In this document: piece after piece, positions 1-9,345 of the stretch | Layout of the letters: every line of letters begins with the position of its first letter | Numbering within the stretch: position 1 is the first letter of the stretch | Assembly (NCBI GenBank): GCA_009782555.1 | Contig: WRIV01000004.1 | Location: 62,001-126,000, forward strand | Length of the DNA: 64,000 nt | Direction: 5' to 3' | DNA from: Treponema sp. | GTDB lineage: Bacteria > Spirochaetota > Spirochaetia > Treponematales > Breznakiellaceae | Notes under the pieces: model-generated | The model's database searches: none | The model's input: only the letters and a program-made list of their open reading frames with translations | Told to the model about the DNA's origin: nothing | Program-made: the position numbers and the translations under genes

Positions 1-1
1 T

Positions 2-829
2 GTAGCCATGTGCGTCAACGATGTACTCTGCCATGGAGCGCGGCCCCTTTTCTTCCTTGATTATCTTGCCTGCGGAAAACTGGATGCCGGCATTGCGGCG
101 GAACTGGTGCAGGGCGTTGCCGCAGGTTGTAGAGAAGCAGACTGTGTTCTTCTGGGAGGAGAGACCGCGGAAATGCCCGGTTTTTACGATGAAGGGAAGT
201 ACGATATTGCAGGTTTTGCCGTTGGTATTGTTGACCGGAAAAATATCATCGACGGCAGCGCCGTTCGGGAAGGGGATGCCCTAATCGGCATTGCCTCTTC
301 GGGCCCCCATTCTAACGGGTTCAGTTTGATCCGCCGGGCACTTCCTGGTATGACAGAAGATTTCGGCGGCATGCCGCTGGGCCGGGCTTTGCTGGAACCG
401 ACGAGGATCTATGTAAAACCTATCCTGGGACTCTTAAGCGAAATTCCTGTTCACGGCATGGCCCACATTACCGGAGGAGGATTTTACGAAAACATTCCTC
501 GGATGCTTCTCTCCTTTGAAAATCACGGCTTCAATGCCCTCATCAGCATCTCCTGGATCATACCGGCAATTTTCCACCGTATCGCCGCGGGAATTGCGGA
601 ACTTGGAAAAACCGGGGCTGCGGCGGAAAAAGCCGGGGCAGAATTGCTCCAAACGGACCATGCTTTGCGAAAAACAATGTTCAATACATTCAATATGGGA
701 ATCGGTTTTGTCATCGCCCTGAACAAAAAAGATGCGCCCCGGGCAAAAGAGTACCTGGATGAAAGAGGTTTCCCTGCCTGGGAAATAGGGAAGGTAATTA
801 CCGGCAGATCCGAGGTGCTTTTTGAATGA
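2..829 (+). CDS. purM: Phosphoribosylformylglycinamidine cyclo-ligase, 5' truncated by window edge
   Basis: Catalyses the ATP-dependent ring closure of FGAM to AIR, step five of de novo purine synthesis, in the cytosol. The reading frame is open from the first bases of the window, so the N-terminal part (roughly the first 60-70 residues, including the early ATP-site segment) lies outside. What is visible is typical PurM: VAMCVNDV at the new N-terminus, a GGETAEMPG motif near residue 55, the SSGPHSNG loop near residue 100 and an ITGGG(F)YENIPR motif near residue 155. The stop codon TGA overlaps the purN start in ATGA, so the two genes are translationally coupled and belong to one purine operon with purH. 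Family assignment is by recognised motifs and is secure; only the true start is unknown. Confidence 0.97.
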   Translation, partial: VAMCVNDVLCHGARPLFFLDYLACGKLDAGIAAELVQGVAAGCREADCVLLGGETAEMPGFYDEGKYDIAGFAVGIVDRKNIIDGSAVREGDALIGIASSGPHSNGFSLIRRALPGMTEDFGGMPLGRALLEPTRIYVKPILGLLSEIPVHGMAHITGGGFYENIPRMLLSFENHGFNALISISWIIPAIFHRIAAGIAELGKTGAAAEKAGAELLQTDHALRKTMFNTFNMGIGFVIALNKKDAPRAKEYLDERGFPAWEIGKVITGRSEVLFE

Positions 830-1470
830 GCGTGAATATGCTTGTGCTGGTTTCAGGAAACGGCAGCAATCTACAGGCCCTGATCGACGCAGAAAAGACG
901 GGGCGTTTTTCGGCGGGCCGTGCAAATAATTACAGTCCCGGCGGCCGTATTGCTGCGGTCGTTTCCGACCGTCCCGGTGTTTATGCCCTCCAACGGGCCA
1001 GGTCGGCGGGGATTCCCGCACTGACCGAGGAACCGGACCGGGGGCTCCCAAAAACTGAACGGAGAGGTGAGCTATCTTTCCGGATCCTCCGCATAGCCCG
1101 GGAATATCAAGCGGGGCTTGTCATTTTGGCTGGCTTTCTTTCTATATTGCAGGGAGAAATCCTCCGGGAATACGAAGGGCGGATCATCAACCTCCATCCT
1201 GCGCTGCTTCCCAAATACGGAGGTCCAGGGATGTATGGTTCCAGGGTTCACGAAACGGTTCTTGCCGCTGGGGAAAAGGAGTCGGGCTGTACGATTCACC
1301 TGGTAGACGAAGGAACCGATACGGGCCCTGTCCTGCTTCAGCGGAAAATACTGGTGCATCCGGGGGATACAGCGGAAAGTCTGGCGGAACGGATCCATCG
1401 GGAAGAACACATCGCCATTGTCGAAGCGGTGGTGTTAATGATCTTCAAACTAAAGGAAAAAGAAAATTGA
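826..1470 (+). CDS. purN: Phosphoribosylglycinamide formyltransferase
   Basis: Transfers a formyl group from 10-formyltetrahydrofolate to GAR, giving FGAR, in purine synthesis. The 214-residue product has the N-terminal VLVSGNGSNLQALID substrate-binding motif, the catalytic segment INLHPALLPKYGG near residue 120 (Asn and His of the active site) and HLVDEGTDTGPVL near residue 160 carrying the catalytic Asp. A short extra stretch around residues 35-45 (AGRANNYSPGGR) is inserted relative to the compact E. coli enzyme. The start ATG overlaps the purM stop and the stop TGA overlaps the TTG start of purH, so expression is coupled on both sides. Confidence 0.97.
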   Translation: MSVNMLVLVSGNGSNLQALIDAEKTGRFSAGRANNYSPGGRIAAVVSDRPGVYALQRARSAGIPALTEEPDRGLPKTERRGELSFRILRIAREYQAGLVILAGFLSILQGEILREYEGRIINLHPALLPKYGGPGMYGSRVHETVLAAGEKESGCTIHLVDEGTDTGPVLLQRKILVHPGDTAESLAERIHREEHIAIVEAVVLMIFKLKEKEN

Positions 1471-3119
1471 AAAAGCGGGCCCTAATCAGCGTTTATGATA
1501 AATCCGGTATAAAGGAACTGGCGCAGTTCCTTTCCGGCTTAGGATGGGAACTCGTATCCACCGGCGGCACCTTCCGGTATTTGCAGGAACAAAATATTCC
1601 CGTTACCGATGTTGTTTCGGTAACGGGATTTCCTGAGTGCCTGGACGGGCGGGTCAAGACACTCCATCCGGCCATTCATGCGGGAATTCTGGCCCGCCGG
1701 AGAGATCCTTCCCATATGGAAACTCTGGAAAAATTTACTCTGGGAATCATCGATCTGGTCTGTGTAAATCTCTATCCTCTTTTTGAAAAAGTTCAGGCAA
1801 GTAAGCCTCTTAGTTTGGAAGAAACCATAGAGTTTATCGATATAGGCGGACCTGCCATGATCCGTTCCGCGGCAAAGAACTATCAAGATGTAATCGTCCT
1901 GGCAGACCCTTCTGATTATGGAGAAACCATGGAGTTTCTAAAATCAGGAACGGTGCCGGAGGCATTTAAAAAGCGGCTGGCAGGGAAGGTTTTTTGCCTT
2001 ACTTCAGCATACGATGCCGCCGCTGCCCGGTATCTTCTGGACGAGGACTATCCCTTATATTGGCCCTTGTCGTTAAAAAAATCCCGGCAGCTTCGTTACG
2101 GCGAAAACAGCCACCAGTCTGCGGCGCTTTACCATGCGGCAGACAGAATAGGCGCCATGGGAGGCATGGAACAGCTTAACGGCAAAGAATTGGGGTATAA
2201 CAATATCAGGGATATCGACCTGGCTTGGAAAACCGCTTGTGCCTTTGGTTTCCCTCCAGGCAGCCATTTTCCACGGGACAAAGATGATTTGATCCGGCTG
2301 GAGGAGCAGAAGAAAATCCACAACGAATTGAAGTATCCTCCCGTATGTGTGGCGGTAAAACACAACACACCCTGCGGCATTGCCCAAGGCGCCACATTGC
2401 TGGAGGCTTATGAAAAAACCTATGCCTGCGATCCGGTTTCGATATTCGGAGGCATTGTCGCATGCACAGTAACAGTGGACGCTGCAACGGCGTTAAAACT
2501 GGGGGAACTTTTTCTGGAAATTGTGGCTGCTCCTGATTTTGAGGAAGAAGCGCTGGCAATACTAAAGAAAAAAAAGAATCTGCGGATAATGAAGGCCAAT
2601 TATGCACCCCGTGATCAAATTGAATGCATCGCAGTGGACGGCGGGTTTCTGGTTCAGCAGGCGGATGACAAGCTGTTGGAAAAGTGGGATGTGGTAACCC
2701 GGAATGTGCCGGAAGATTTAGACATGGCGGACATGATCTTTGGCCTGAGGGCAGTGAGCTATGTAAAGAGCAATGCCATCGTCGTAGTAAAGGATCTTTC
2801 TGCGCTAGGTATCGGCGGCGGCCAAACCAGCCGTATCTGGGCGATGGAACAGGCCCTGGCACGGAGTTCCGCCGCCGTAAAAGCTGCGGCGGAAAATCCC
2901 GTCCTGACCGGAAAGGCCATTGCCGACGGCAGACCCGCCCGAGTGCTGGCATCAGATGCTTTCTTCCCCTTTGCCGATGCGGTAGAAACGGCGGCGGCAT
3001 CGGGGATCAAGGCGATTGTTCAGCCCGGCGGATCTATTCGGGACAAGGAATCGATAGAAGCCTGCGATAAGCACGGCATTGCCATGGTCTTTACCGGAAC
3101 GCGGCACTTTAAACATTAA
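1467..3119 (+). CDS. purH: Bifunctional AICAR transformylase / IMP cyclohydrolase
   Basis: Carries out the last two steps of IMP synthesis: formylation of AICAR with 10-formyl-THF and ring closure to IMP. The 550-residue protein begins with a TTG codon inside the purN stop (TTGA overlap), preceded by an AAAGGA-like ribosome site. The N-terminal MGS-like cyclohydrolase domain is marked by [17 protein letters not shown] and DGRVKTLHP (within the first 70 residues); the C-terminal transformylase domain has LRYGENSHQ near residue 210, the catalytic [13 protein letters not shown] near residue 300 and GQTSRIWA near residue 450. It is slightly longer than the usual 510-530 residues. It ends the visible purine operon; no hairpin terminator is obvious behind it. 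Confidence 0.97.
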   Translation: MKKRALISVYDKSGIKELAQFLSGLGWELVSTGGTFRYLQEQNIPVTDVVSVTGFPECLDGRVKTLHPAIHAGILARRRDPSHMETLEKFTLGIIDLVCVNLYPLFEKVQASKPLSLEETIEFIDIGGPAMIRSAAKNYQDVIVLADPSDYGETMEFLKSGTVPEAFKKRLAGKVFCLTSAYDAAAARYLLDEDYPLYWPLSLKKSRQLRYGENSHQSAALYHAADRIGAMGGMEQLNGKELGYNNIRDIDLAWKTACAFGFPPGSHFPRDKDDLIRLEEQKKIHNELKYPPVCVAVKHNTPCGIAQGATLLEAYEKTYACDPVSIFGGIVACTVTVDAATALKLGELFLEIVAAPDFEEEALAILKKKKNLRIMKANYAPRDQIECIAVDGGFLVQQADDKLLEKWDVVTRNVPEDLDMADMIFGLRAVSYVKSNAIVVVKDLSALGIGGGQTSRIWAMEQALARSSAAVKAAAENPVLTGKAIADGRPARVLASDAFFPFADAVETAAASGIKAIVQPGGSIRDKESIEACDKHGIAMVFTGTRHFKH

Positions 3120-3177
3120 GGCGTCCGTAAAAAAAAGCGCTGTCATTCACGGTGCCACTGTACAACAAAGGCAATAG

Positions 3178-3186
3178 TGTTACAAT
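3178..3186 (+). promoter_or_regulatory. Extended -10 box for the dCMP deaminase gene
   Basis: TGTTACAAT is an extended -10 (TG-n-TACAAT) that ends six bases before the ATG at 3193. A weak -35-like TGTACA lies 16 bases upstream. There is no Shine-Dalgarno sequence before the ATG, so a transcript beginning at or next to the start codon is predicted. Confidence 0.5.
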
Positions 3187-3192
3187 GAAAAC

Positions 3193-3678
3193 ATGGAATC
3201 GTACCGTCGTCCCAGTTGGGATGAGTATTTTATGGAAGTTTGCGAAGCTATTTCCAAACGAGCCACCTGCGACCGGGGCCGGTCGGGCTGCGTCATCGCC
3301 AAGGATCACCAAATCCTTGTTACCGGCTATGTAGGCGCTCCGGCGGGACTCCCCCACTGTGACGAAGCGGGACACCAGCTTAAACAAATGATCCACGAAG
3401 ACGGCACCGCCACAACCCACTGCGTCAGGACCGTCCATGCGGAGCAAAACGCCCTCTGCCAGGCCGCCAAGCGGGGCATCGCCGTCGAAGGAGCCACTCT
3501 CTACTGCCGCATGACACCCTGCAGAACCTGTGCCATGCTTATTATCAACTGTGGTATAATCCGGGTAGTCTGCCAGCGCCGTTACCACGATGCCTCCGAT
3601 TCAGAAGAGCTGCTTTCTAAAGCGGGCATAAAGCTGGAATATGTAATCAACGAAGTACAGGAATACGAAAAACAATAA
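3193..3678 (+). CDS. Deoxycytidylate (dCMP) deaminase family protein
   Basis: Zinc-dependent deaminase expected to convert dCMP to dUMP, the substrate for thymidylate synthesis. The 161-residue protein shows the two zinc motifs of the family: VHAEQNA near residue 80 (His ligand and catalytic Glu) and TPCRTCAM near residue 108 (two Cys ligands). The N-terminal WDEYFMEVCEAISKRATCDR and the segment TGYVGAPAGLPHC are typical of ComEB-like dCMP deaminases. It is followed by a convergent TRAP operon. The start lies six bases behind a -10 box and lacks a ribosome site, see the promoter entry. A related cytidine or riboflavin-type deaminase is unlikely given the motif order. Confidence 0.92.
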   Translation: MESYRRPSWDEYFMEVCEAISKRATCDRGRSGCVIAKDHQILVTGYVGAPAGLPHCDEAGHQLKQMIHEDGTATTHCVRTVHAEQNALCQAAKRGIAVEGATLYCRMTPCRTCAMLIINCGIIRVVCQRRYHDASDSEELLSKAGIKLEYVINEVQEYEKQ

Positions 3679-3722
3679 TGCTGCCGTTTACAAATCAAAC
3701 ATTACCATGGGGAAAGCCAGGC

Positions 3723-5696
3723 TTACGGGTCTAAAAGACGGGGTTCGGATTTTTTAAAGTGAATTTGCACAGCCATTACTAACGTTATAAATCCCAGCCC
3801 TAACAAGTCGCTGACCAAACCAGGATAAATTAAAAGAATGCCTCCTGCAATTGAGATATACCGCCAGGGAAAGGTAACCTTTTTCAGCATAAAACCTTCG
3901 AGTCCTGCGGCAAGGCCCCACATACCTATAAATGAACTTAAAATAATCTGGATAAACTTGAAAGGGGTTACGTCGATAAGGAGCATGGCCGGGTTAAAAA
4001 CAAACATATATGGGATGATAAAAGCCGTGATAGCAAGGCGTGTTGCCGTAATGCCGCTTTTTATGGGGTTCGATTTGGCAATGGCAGCACCGGCATAAGC
4101 CGCCAGGGCAACAGGCGGTGTAATATCTGCCACAATTCCAAAGTAAAAAACAAACATATGGGCTGCCATAATAGGCACGGCAACTCCAAGATCTGCCGAA
4201 CTGCGTAAGATCATGGGGGCAGCAATAGTAGCCATGATCACATAGTTTGCCGTGGTAGGGACGCCCATTCCCAGGATTAGACAGGTAATCATGGCAAAGA
4301 ATAGAGCGAGGATTAGGCTTGTTCTGGTAGCAGCAAAAACAGGTAAATTAACCATGGAGATTAGTTTGCCGATAAGTTGCTGCCCAATCCCGGTAAGGGA
4401 AACTATGCCGACAATAATCCCGGCGACCGCACAGGCTATGGCTACGCCGATTGTGTTACGGGAACCGCCGATAAAAGCATCTGCCAGCCTTGCCGAGGTA
4501 AACCGGTTTTCTTTGTTTAAAAAACTTACAACAAAAGCAGAAGCAATGGCATAACATGCTGCGTATGCAGGGGTAAAACCAAAGTTCATCAGTCCTATCA
4601 GCATTACAATCGGCAGAAAAAGATATCCTTTTGTAATAATAAGTTTTCCCAAATGGGGGATTTCTTCTTTAGGCAGACCTTGTAAACCCAGCTTCTTTGC
4701 TTCGAAATGAACCATCAGAAAAATGCCGGTAAAATACAATACTGCCGGAAAAATGCCTGATACTGCGATTGCCGCATATGAATACCCGGTTAATTCCGCC
4801 ATAAGGAATGCGGCAGCCCCCATAATGGGAGGCATGAGCTGTCCGCCGGTAGAAGCAGATGCTTCTACCGCAGCAGCAAATTCACCTTTGTAGCCTGTTT
4901 TCTTCATTGTTGGAATGGTAACGCTTCCGGAACCCACCGTGTTTGCTACGGAACTACCCGAGATCATTCCAAAGAGAGCGCTGGCAATTACCGCAACTTT
5001 GGCCGGCCCTCCTGCAGTAAAGCCTGCAACTGAATTAGCGAGGTCAATAAAAAAATTGGCGATACCCGATTTTTCCAAAAAAGAAGCCAAAAAGATAAAG
5101 AGGACAATAAAGGTTGAACAAACTCCAATGGGTGTGCCGATGATCCCGTCTGTTGTGTAAAAAAGCTGATGTACAACCCGGCGGAGGGAAAACCCTGCGG
5201 TCAAGGCATAGGCAACGAACCCTGCGGCTACTACAAGAATTGGAAGGCCCACTACACGCCGGCAAAGCTCGGCAAGGGTGATGATCCCCAAAAGGCCCAT
5301 GTATACATCTAGGGGCTGGAGTCTGGCTGCCCGGGCTATGATCGCATCGAAGTTTGCCACATAGTAAATAAATGCCGCTGCTCCCAGAGCCCCCAAAACA
5401 AAATCGTACCAGGGGATATGGTTTTTTTGTTTGGTCATATCCTTGCGGATGGGGTAGAGCATGTAGCCTATGAAAATAAGGAGCCCCAAAAAAGCGCTGC
5501 GCCGTATCTGCTCAGGAAGATTGGCAATAAGCGTTACCCAAAAAACATAAGCTGCAAACAAAAGGAGGAGTCCCTTTATAAGAAGATTGGGGATTCCAGT
5601 AAACCGGCGCACATTGGATTCTTTGTCAAATTGGGCGAGCAGTTCATCGGTTTCCTGTCCTGTTAATCCAGGTTCTTTGTTTTTGTTTTGGCTCAT
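3723..5696 (-). CDS. TRAP transporter permease, fused 4TM/12TM subunits
   Basis: Integral membrane component of a tripartite ATP-independent periplasmic transporter, with small (DctQ-like) and large (DctM-like) subunits fused in one 657-residue chain. Sequence shows many hydrophobic helices, an early pair near residues 40-80 belonging to the small-subunit part, and the large-subunit hallmarks FGMISGSSVANTVGSG and ASTGGQLMPPIMGAAAFLMAE near residues 240-290, GMGVPTTANYVI near 465 and VADITPPVALAAYAGAAIAKSNP near 510. This fused type pairs with TAXI-family binding proteins, and such a gene lies two positions upstream. The start overlaps the DUF1850 stop (ATGA). The substrate is unknown; TAXI systems studied so far transport dicarboxylates, amino acids or related acids. 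Confidence 0.95.
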   Translation of the reverse strand: MSQNKNKEPGLTGQETDELLAQFDKESNVRRFTGIPNLLIKGLLLLFAAYVFWVTLIANLPEQIRRSAFLGLLIFIGYMLYPIRKDMTKQKNHIPWYDFVLGALGAAAFIYYVANFDAIIARAARLQPLDVYMGLLGIITLAELCRRVVGLPILVVAAGFVAYALTAGFSLRRVVHQLFYTTDGIIGTPIGVCSTFIVLFIFLASFLEKSGIANFFIDLANSVAGFTAGGPAKVAVIASALFGMISGSSVANTVGSGSVTIPTMKKTGYKGEFAAAVEASASTGGQLMPPIMGAAAFLMAELTGYSYAAIAVSGIFPAVLYFTGIFLMVHFEAKKLGLQGLPKEEIPHLGKLIITKGYLFLPIVMLIGLMNFGFTPAYAACYAIASAFVVSFLNKENRFTSARLADAFIGGSRNTIGVAIACAVAGIIVGIVSLTGIGQQLIGKLISMVNLPVFAATRTSLILALFFAMITCLILGMGVPTTANYVIMATIAAPMILRSSADLGVAVPIMAAHMFVFYFGIVADITPPVALAAYAGAAIAKSNPIKSGITATRLAITAFIIPYMFVFNPAMLLIDVTPFKFIQIILSSFIGMWGLAAGLEGFMLKKVTFPWRYISIAGGILLIYPGLVSDLLGLGFITLVMAVQIHFKKSEPRLLDP

Positions 5697-6187
5697 ATTT
5701 TTTCTCCATAGTAACGGATGGTGACGGCTTTGTTTTTTCCGCAGAATTCCCTCAAGTTTATTTCTTGAGCATTTATTAACAATATATGATCCGAAACAAT
5801 ATAATTAAACTCTTTGGTTCCCGTGCAAAAGCCGGTGATTAGAAGAGCGTCGCCGTCTTTGCTCAATGTTTGTCCTTCTTCTAAATCGCTTTTCATCCCC
5901 GCACCGAATGAATAAAAACGTACCGCCCAGGGAAGGATCATATTTCCTTCTATTATGTAAATTTCCCGGACTGGGCTTTGATGTACCGAGTGAGTAAATT
6001 CAACAGCGAATTCTTCGCCTTCTTTCAGAGGCCACTTACCGTACACCCTGCCGGAAACAGCGTCCCGAATTTCCAAGGTACGGCTTTTTTCTTTTCTGGA
6101 ATGAATAACATAAATCGCCGCCAAGGAAACTCCCAAGACGGCGATCAGCAGGTTCAGTACAATCCCATACCACCACCGAGGCTTCAT
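5693..6187 (-). CDS. DUF1850 domain protein of a TAXI-TRAP operon
   Basis: A 164-residue protein with one N-terminal membrane helix (about residues 8-28) and an extracytoplasmic domain. The segment EEFAVEFTHSVHQSPVREIY is the characteristic DUF1850 motif (a threonine-histidine-serine core). Its role is not established, but the family is found almost exclusively between a TAXI binding protein and a fused TRAP permease, exactly the arrangement here, so it is probably an accessory part of the uptake complex. It lies 28 bases after the binding-protein gene and overlaps the permease start by four bases. Confidence 0.85.
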   Translation of the reverse strand: MKPRWWYGIVLNLLIAVLGVSLAAIYVIHSRKEKSRTLEIRDAVSGRVYGKWPLKEGEEFAVEFTHSVHQSPVREIYIIEGNMILPWAVRFYSFGAGMKSDLEEGQTLSKDGDALLITGFCTGTKEFNYIVSDHILLINAQEINLREFCGKNKAVTIRYYGEKI

Positions 6188-6215
6188 GTTTTCAGATGGC
6201 CCCGGGGGTGTTCAT

Positions 6216-7166
6216 TTATAGGGCGCCGATTTCCTTAAAGTACTTTTCCGCTCCAGGGTGGAAGGGAACGGAAATGCCCTCCACAGCGTAGGAAGTGGAA
6301 AGTTCTTTGCCCTTTACATGGGCATTTTCAATTTGTGCCTGGTTCTCGAAAAGGCTTTTTGTCAGACTGTACACAGTATCTTCCGCAAGTTTGGGGCTTA
6401 CGATAAAGGTAGCCTTTACCGCTACGGTAATTACATCCCCATCCTGGCCCCTATAGCTCCCGGCGGGAATGGGGAACTGGGTATAGAAGGGGTATTTCTG
6501 AATAAGCTGGGCCGCATGGGCATCATCTATTTCCAGAATAACAATATCCTTGCTGGTTGCCAAATCAATAACGGCAGGGGTTGGGGCGCCGGCCACGCAG
6601 AAAAAAGCGTCGATCTTGTTGTCCCGCAGGGCATCCGCCGAAGCACCGAAACCAAGGTTTTGTTTTCCGATGTCATCGAAGCTGATGCCGTAGGCCTCCA
6701 GAATCTGCCGGGCGTTAAATTCTGTTCCGCTTCCCGCATCCCCCACGGATACATTTTTTCCCCTAAGGTCGGCAATGGATCGAATTCCTGAAGCGGGGTT
6801 GGCTACCACCTGACACACTTCGGCATAGAGGGCGGCCATGGTGGAAAAGCTGGTTATCTGCTCTCCACTAAAGAGGTCCACTCCCCGCCATGCATAATCC
6901 ATCACATCGTTCTGGACAATGGCGAGTTCCACCTCTTCAGCATCAATAAGCTGAATATTTGATTTTGATGCCCCAGTGGACTGGATAGTGATGGAGATCC
7001 CGGTTTTTTCACCAAGAATCTGGCCCACCGCCGATCCAAAGGCATAATAGGTTCCAGTGCTTCCCCCGGTGGCCATGCGGATGGTTTCTGCCTTTTTACA
7101 CCCGGTAAAAACAGCAGCCGCCAGAAATAGGAGCAAAGATACGTAAATTAATCGGTTGGTTTTCAT
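6216..7166 (-). CDS. TAXI-family TRAP substrate-binding lipoprotein
   Basis: Periplasmic or membrane-anchored receptor that captures the substrate for the fused TRAP permease. The 316-residue protein has a lipoprotein signal with lipobox FTGC at residues 19-22, followed by the family signature MATGGSTGTYYAFGSAVGQI and later SVGDAGSGTEFNARQILEAYG, both forming the ligand pocket. An earlier in-frame ATG at 7184 exists, but the start at 7166 is chosen because GGAGG lies seven bases before it and because it gives a normal lipoprotein signal. It is the first gene of a three-gene operon with its own promoter (7186-7215). Confidence 0.95.
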   Translation of the reverse strand: MKTNRLIYVSLLLFLAAAVFTGCKKAETIRMATGGSTGTYYAFGSAVGQILGEKTGISITIQSTGASKSNIQLIDAEEVELAIVQNDVMDYAWRGVDLFSGEQITSFSTMAALYAEVCQVVANPASGIRSIADLRGKNVSVGDAGSGTEFNARQILEAYGISFDDIGKQNLGFGASADALRDNKIDAFFCVAGAPTPAVIDLATSKDIVILEIDDAHAAQLIQKYPFYTQFPIPAGSYRGQDGDVITVAVKATFIVSPKLAEDTVYSLTKSLFENQAQIENAHVKGKELSTSYAVEGISVPFHPGAEKYFKEIGAL

Positions 7167-7185
7167 GATTTCCTCCAGTTGCATA

Positions 7186-7215
7186 AGTATAAGGTTTTTT
7201 ATAAAATTAATGCAA
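7186..7215 (-). promoter_or_regulatory. Sigma-70-type promoter of the TAXI-TRAP operon
   Basis: On the minus strand TTGCAT (-35, 7215-7210) is followed by an 18-base spacer and TATACT (-10, 7191-7186). A transcript would start about 12 bases before the GGAGG ribosome site of the binding-protein gene. The same short gap serves the divergent pyrophosphatase gene. Confidence 0.6.
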
Positions 7216-7233
7216 GGGTATTTCGAGGTATTG

Positions 7234-8886
7234 ATGCAAAAGAAAGTCTACATTATCGGGCACCGGAATCCGGATACGGACTCAGTTGTTTCTGCCGCTG
7301 CTTATGCACAACTAAAGAAGTATCAAGGACAGGATAACTGTGCTGCTGCCAGGGCGGGAAAGATAAACCCCCAGACTGAATATATTTTTGAACGTTTCTG
7401 CGTGCCGGTGCCTGAGTTTTTGCCCGATTTGGTTCCAAAGGCGGAACATTATATTACCGGAACAGCGGTCACCATTAACGAAGATGACAGCGTATGGAAT
7501 GCCCTGGAACTGCTTCAGAAAGACGATTCCAAGGTGCTCCCCATTGTTGATAAAGATGAATCGTACCGGAGCATGTTCCATTACAAGGGATTTGCCCAGT
7601 ATATCATCAATAATATCAATCCCAGAAAAAAATCCGCCTTTCCCCTTTCGCTGGATCATTTGGCGGCGACTATTCACGCACAGCCGGTTACGCTTTTTAA
7701 CGGAGACGAGATCAAAAAGTCGGCCATTGTGGTGGCGGCCTCGTATACCCAGCATTTCGCCCAGGGTATCCGCTCCGAGGGCGTGGAGAACGCTCTGGTT
7801 ATTGTGGGGGATCGCTGGGATATCCAAAAATGCTGCATCGAGTTGGGAGTCCGGGCGCTGATCCTCTCCAATGGCAATACCCTTTCCAAAGAACTTGTTG
7901 AATTGGCGGAAAAAAACCGGGTCACGGTATTGATCAGCCCCTTTGATACTTCCTCCACGGCAATGCTAATAATCTATTCAGTGGCGGTGGGAACCATTGG
8001 CGACGATTCCGTATCTCCCGTTAAATTTCATGATCCGGTTCGGACTTTTCGGGAAGCCCTTTCAAAAGCGACTTCCCGTCATCTGCCGGTTATTGACGAC
8101 GATGGCAGGGTAGTGGGAGTAATTTTTGAAGGAGACTTGGCAAAAGAGCCCAATGTTGAAGTGATTATGGTGGATCACAATGAGCTAAGTCAGGCCGCCG
8201 AAGGGATCGAAAATTTTAAAATCCTTGAAGTAATTGATCACCACCGTTTAGGCAGTCTTTCCACCCGTTATCCGATAACTTTTATCAATAAGGTCGTGGG
8301 AGCCACCAGCACCATCATCACTAACCTGTACCGGGAGCAGAAGGTTCCGCTGGAAAAGAGTGTGGCTTCGATCCTGCTTTGCGGCATCCTGGCCGATACC
8401 TTAGTGTTAAAATCAATCACCACCACTGCTGTGGACATTGAAACCGCTGACTATCTTTCTTCAATTACCGGTTTGGACATTAAAACCCTGGGCCAGGACC
8501 TCCAGACTGCAGCAAACCAGATCAATTCTCTGTCGGCAGAGGAACTAGTTGTTCTGGATATGAAGGAGTACAACGAACAGGGTACATCATTTACGGTGAG
8601 CCAGGTCGAAACCGACAACCCCGCAGTTATGGTGGAACGCCGGGACGAAATAATTACCGCCTTAAAAAAAATGCGATCCTCCAAAGGAACATATTTTTCA
8701 GCACTTCTAGTAACCGATGTGACTGTACTGGATTCGATCCTCTTTGTGACCGGGGAGAAATCCTTTATCAGCCATATCAACCTCCCCGCTGTAGGGGATA
8801 GTATATATGAATTAAGAGAAGTGGTATCCCGCAAAAAACAGCTTGTGCCTCTTTTAGCGGAGGTGTTAGCCAAGTATAAAGGATAG
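7234..8886 (+). CDS. ppaC: Manganese-dependent inorganic pyrophosphatase with CBS and DRTGG domains
   Basis: Family II pyrophosphatase, hydrolysing PPi to phosphate in the cytosol and pulling biosynthetic reactions forward. In the 550-residue protein the DHH core is split: IIGHRNPDTDSVVSAAAYA at the N-terminus, VIMVDHNE near residue 310 and VIDHHRLG near residue 330 give the metal-binding His and Asp residues. Between them sit CBS-like segments (PKAEHYITGTAVTINEDDSVWNALELL and a second near residue 270) and a DRTGG-like domain, the nucleotide-binding regulatory insert known in CBS-pyrophosphatases that are inhibited by AMP/ADP and activated by ATP or Ap4A. A DHHA2 domain ends the protein. The start ATG at 7234 is preceded by GAGG at good spacing; longer in-frame starts would overlap the divergent TAXI gene. 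Confidence 0.93.
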   Translation: MQKKVYIIGHRNPDTDSVVSAAAYAQLKKYQGQDNCAAARAGKINPQTEYIFERFCVPVPEFLPDLVPKAEHYITGTAVTINEDDSVWNALELLQKDDSKVLPIVDKDESYRSMFHYKGFAQYIINNINPRKKSAFPLSLDHLAATIHAQPVTLFNGDEIKKSAIVVAASYTQHFAQGIRSEGVENALVIVGDRWDIQKCCIELGVRALILSNGNTLSKELVELAEKNRVTVLISPFDTSSTAMLIIYSVAVGTIGDDSVSPVKFHDPVRTFREALSKATSRHLPVIDDDGRVVGVIFEGDLAKEPNVEVIMVDHNELSQAAEGIENFKILEVIDHHRLGSLSTRYPITFINKVVGATSTIITNLYREQKVPLEKSVASILLCGILADTLVLKSITTTAVDIETADYLSSITGLDIKTLGQDLQTAANQINSLSAEELVVLDMKEYNEQGTSFTVSQVETDNPAVMVERRDEIITALKKMRSSKGTYFSALLVTDVTVLDSILFVTGEKSFISHINLPAVGDSIYELREVVSRKKQLVPLLAEVLAKYKG

Positions 8887-8921
8887 CATCCGGTTATCTG
8901 TAAAAATTGGAGGAGAGCAAA

Positions 8922-9335
8922 ATGATTGATGCTGTAAGTGGAAAAAAAAAGATTCTTTTGGTGGACGATGATGAAATTCACCTTACAACCGCCGAATTGT
9001 TTTTAAAAAATGAATATGAAATTCATAAGGCAAAATCCGGAAACGAGGCATTAGAATATCTGGCCGGCAATAAATTTGCCCCAGATTTAATAATGCTGGA
9101 TATAATAATGCCAAATATGGATGGCTGGGAAACTTTTAACAGGATAAGGGCTACAGATTTTTTGAAAAATGTTCCTGTGGTGTTTTTGACAGCAGCGATA
9201 GAAGAAGCAGAAAAGAAACGGGCATTTAAAATGGGAATTGCGGACTATATTACAAAACCCTATAACATGACAGATTTAAAAAGCAGGGTAAATGATGTAA
9301 TAAAAAAAACGGAGACAAAAACTGCACGAAAATAA
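8922..9335 (+). CDS. Single-domain response regulator
   Basis: A 137-residue receiver domain without output domain. Visible are the acidic pair in KKILLVDDDEIH, the phospho-acceptor Asp in LIMLDIIMPNMDG near residue 66, the Thr of VFLTAA and the Lys of DYITKPYN. Such proteins shuttle phosphate or act by protein contact. The ATG at 8922 has GGAGGAG at ideal distance; the upstream TTG lies inside that ribosome site. No kinase is adjacent. The gene is clearly richer in A and T than the neighbouring pyrophosphatase gene, with many AAA/GAA/TTT codons. Confidence 0.93.
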   Translation: MIDAVSGKKKILLVDDDEIHLTTAELFLKNEYEIHKAKSGNEALEYLAGNKFAPDLIMLDIIMPNMDGWETFNRIRATDFLKNVPVVFLTAAIEEAEKKRAFKMGIADYITKPYNMTDLKSRVNDVIKKTETKTARK

Positions 9336-9345
9336 ATAAAGGCTT

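Noticed and set aside
434-1051. 205-codon minus-strand frame across purM and purN
   Set aside because: It is antisense to two secure genes, has no ribosome site and its product has no recognisable pattern.
2206-3000. 264-codon minus-strand frame inside purH
   Set aside because: Shadow of purH; product is Pro/Arg/Cys-rich low-quality sequence typical of antisense frames in GC-balanced genes.
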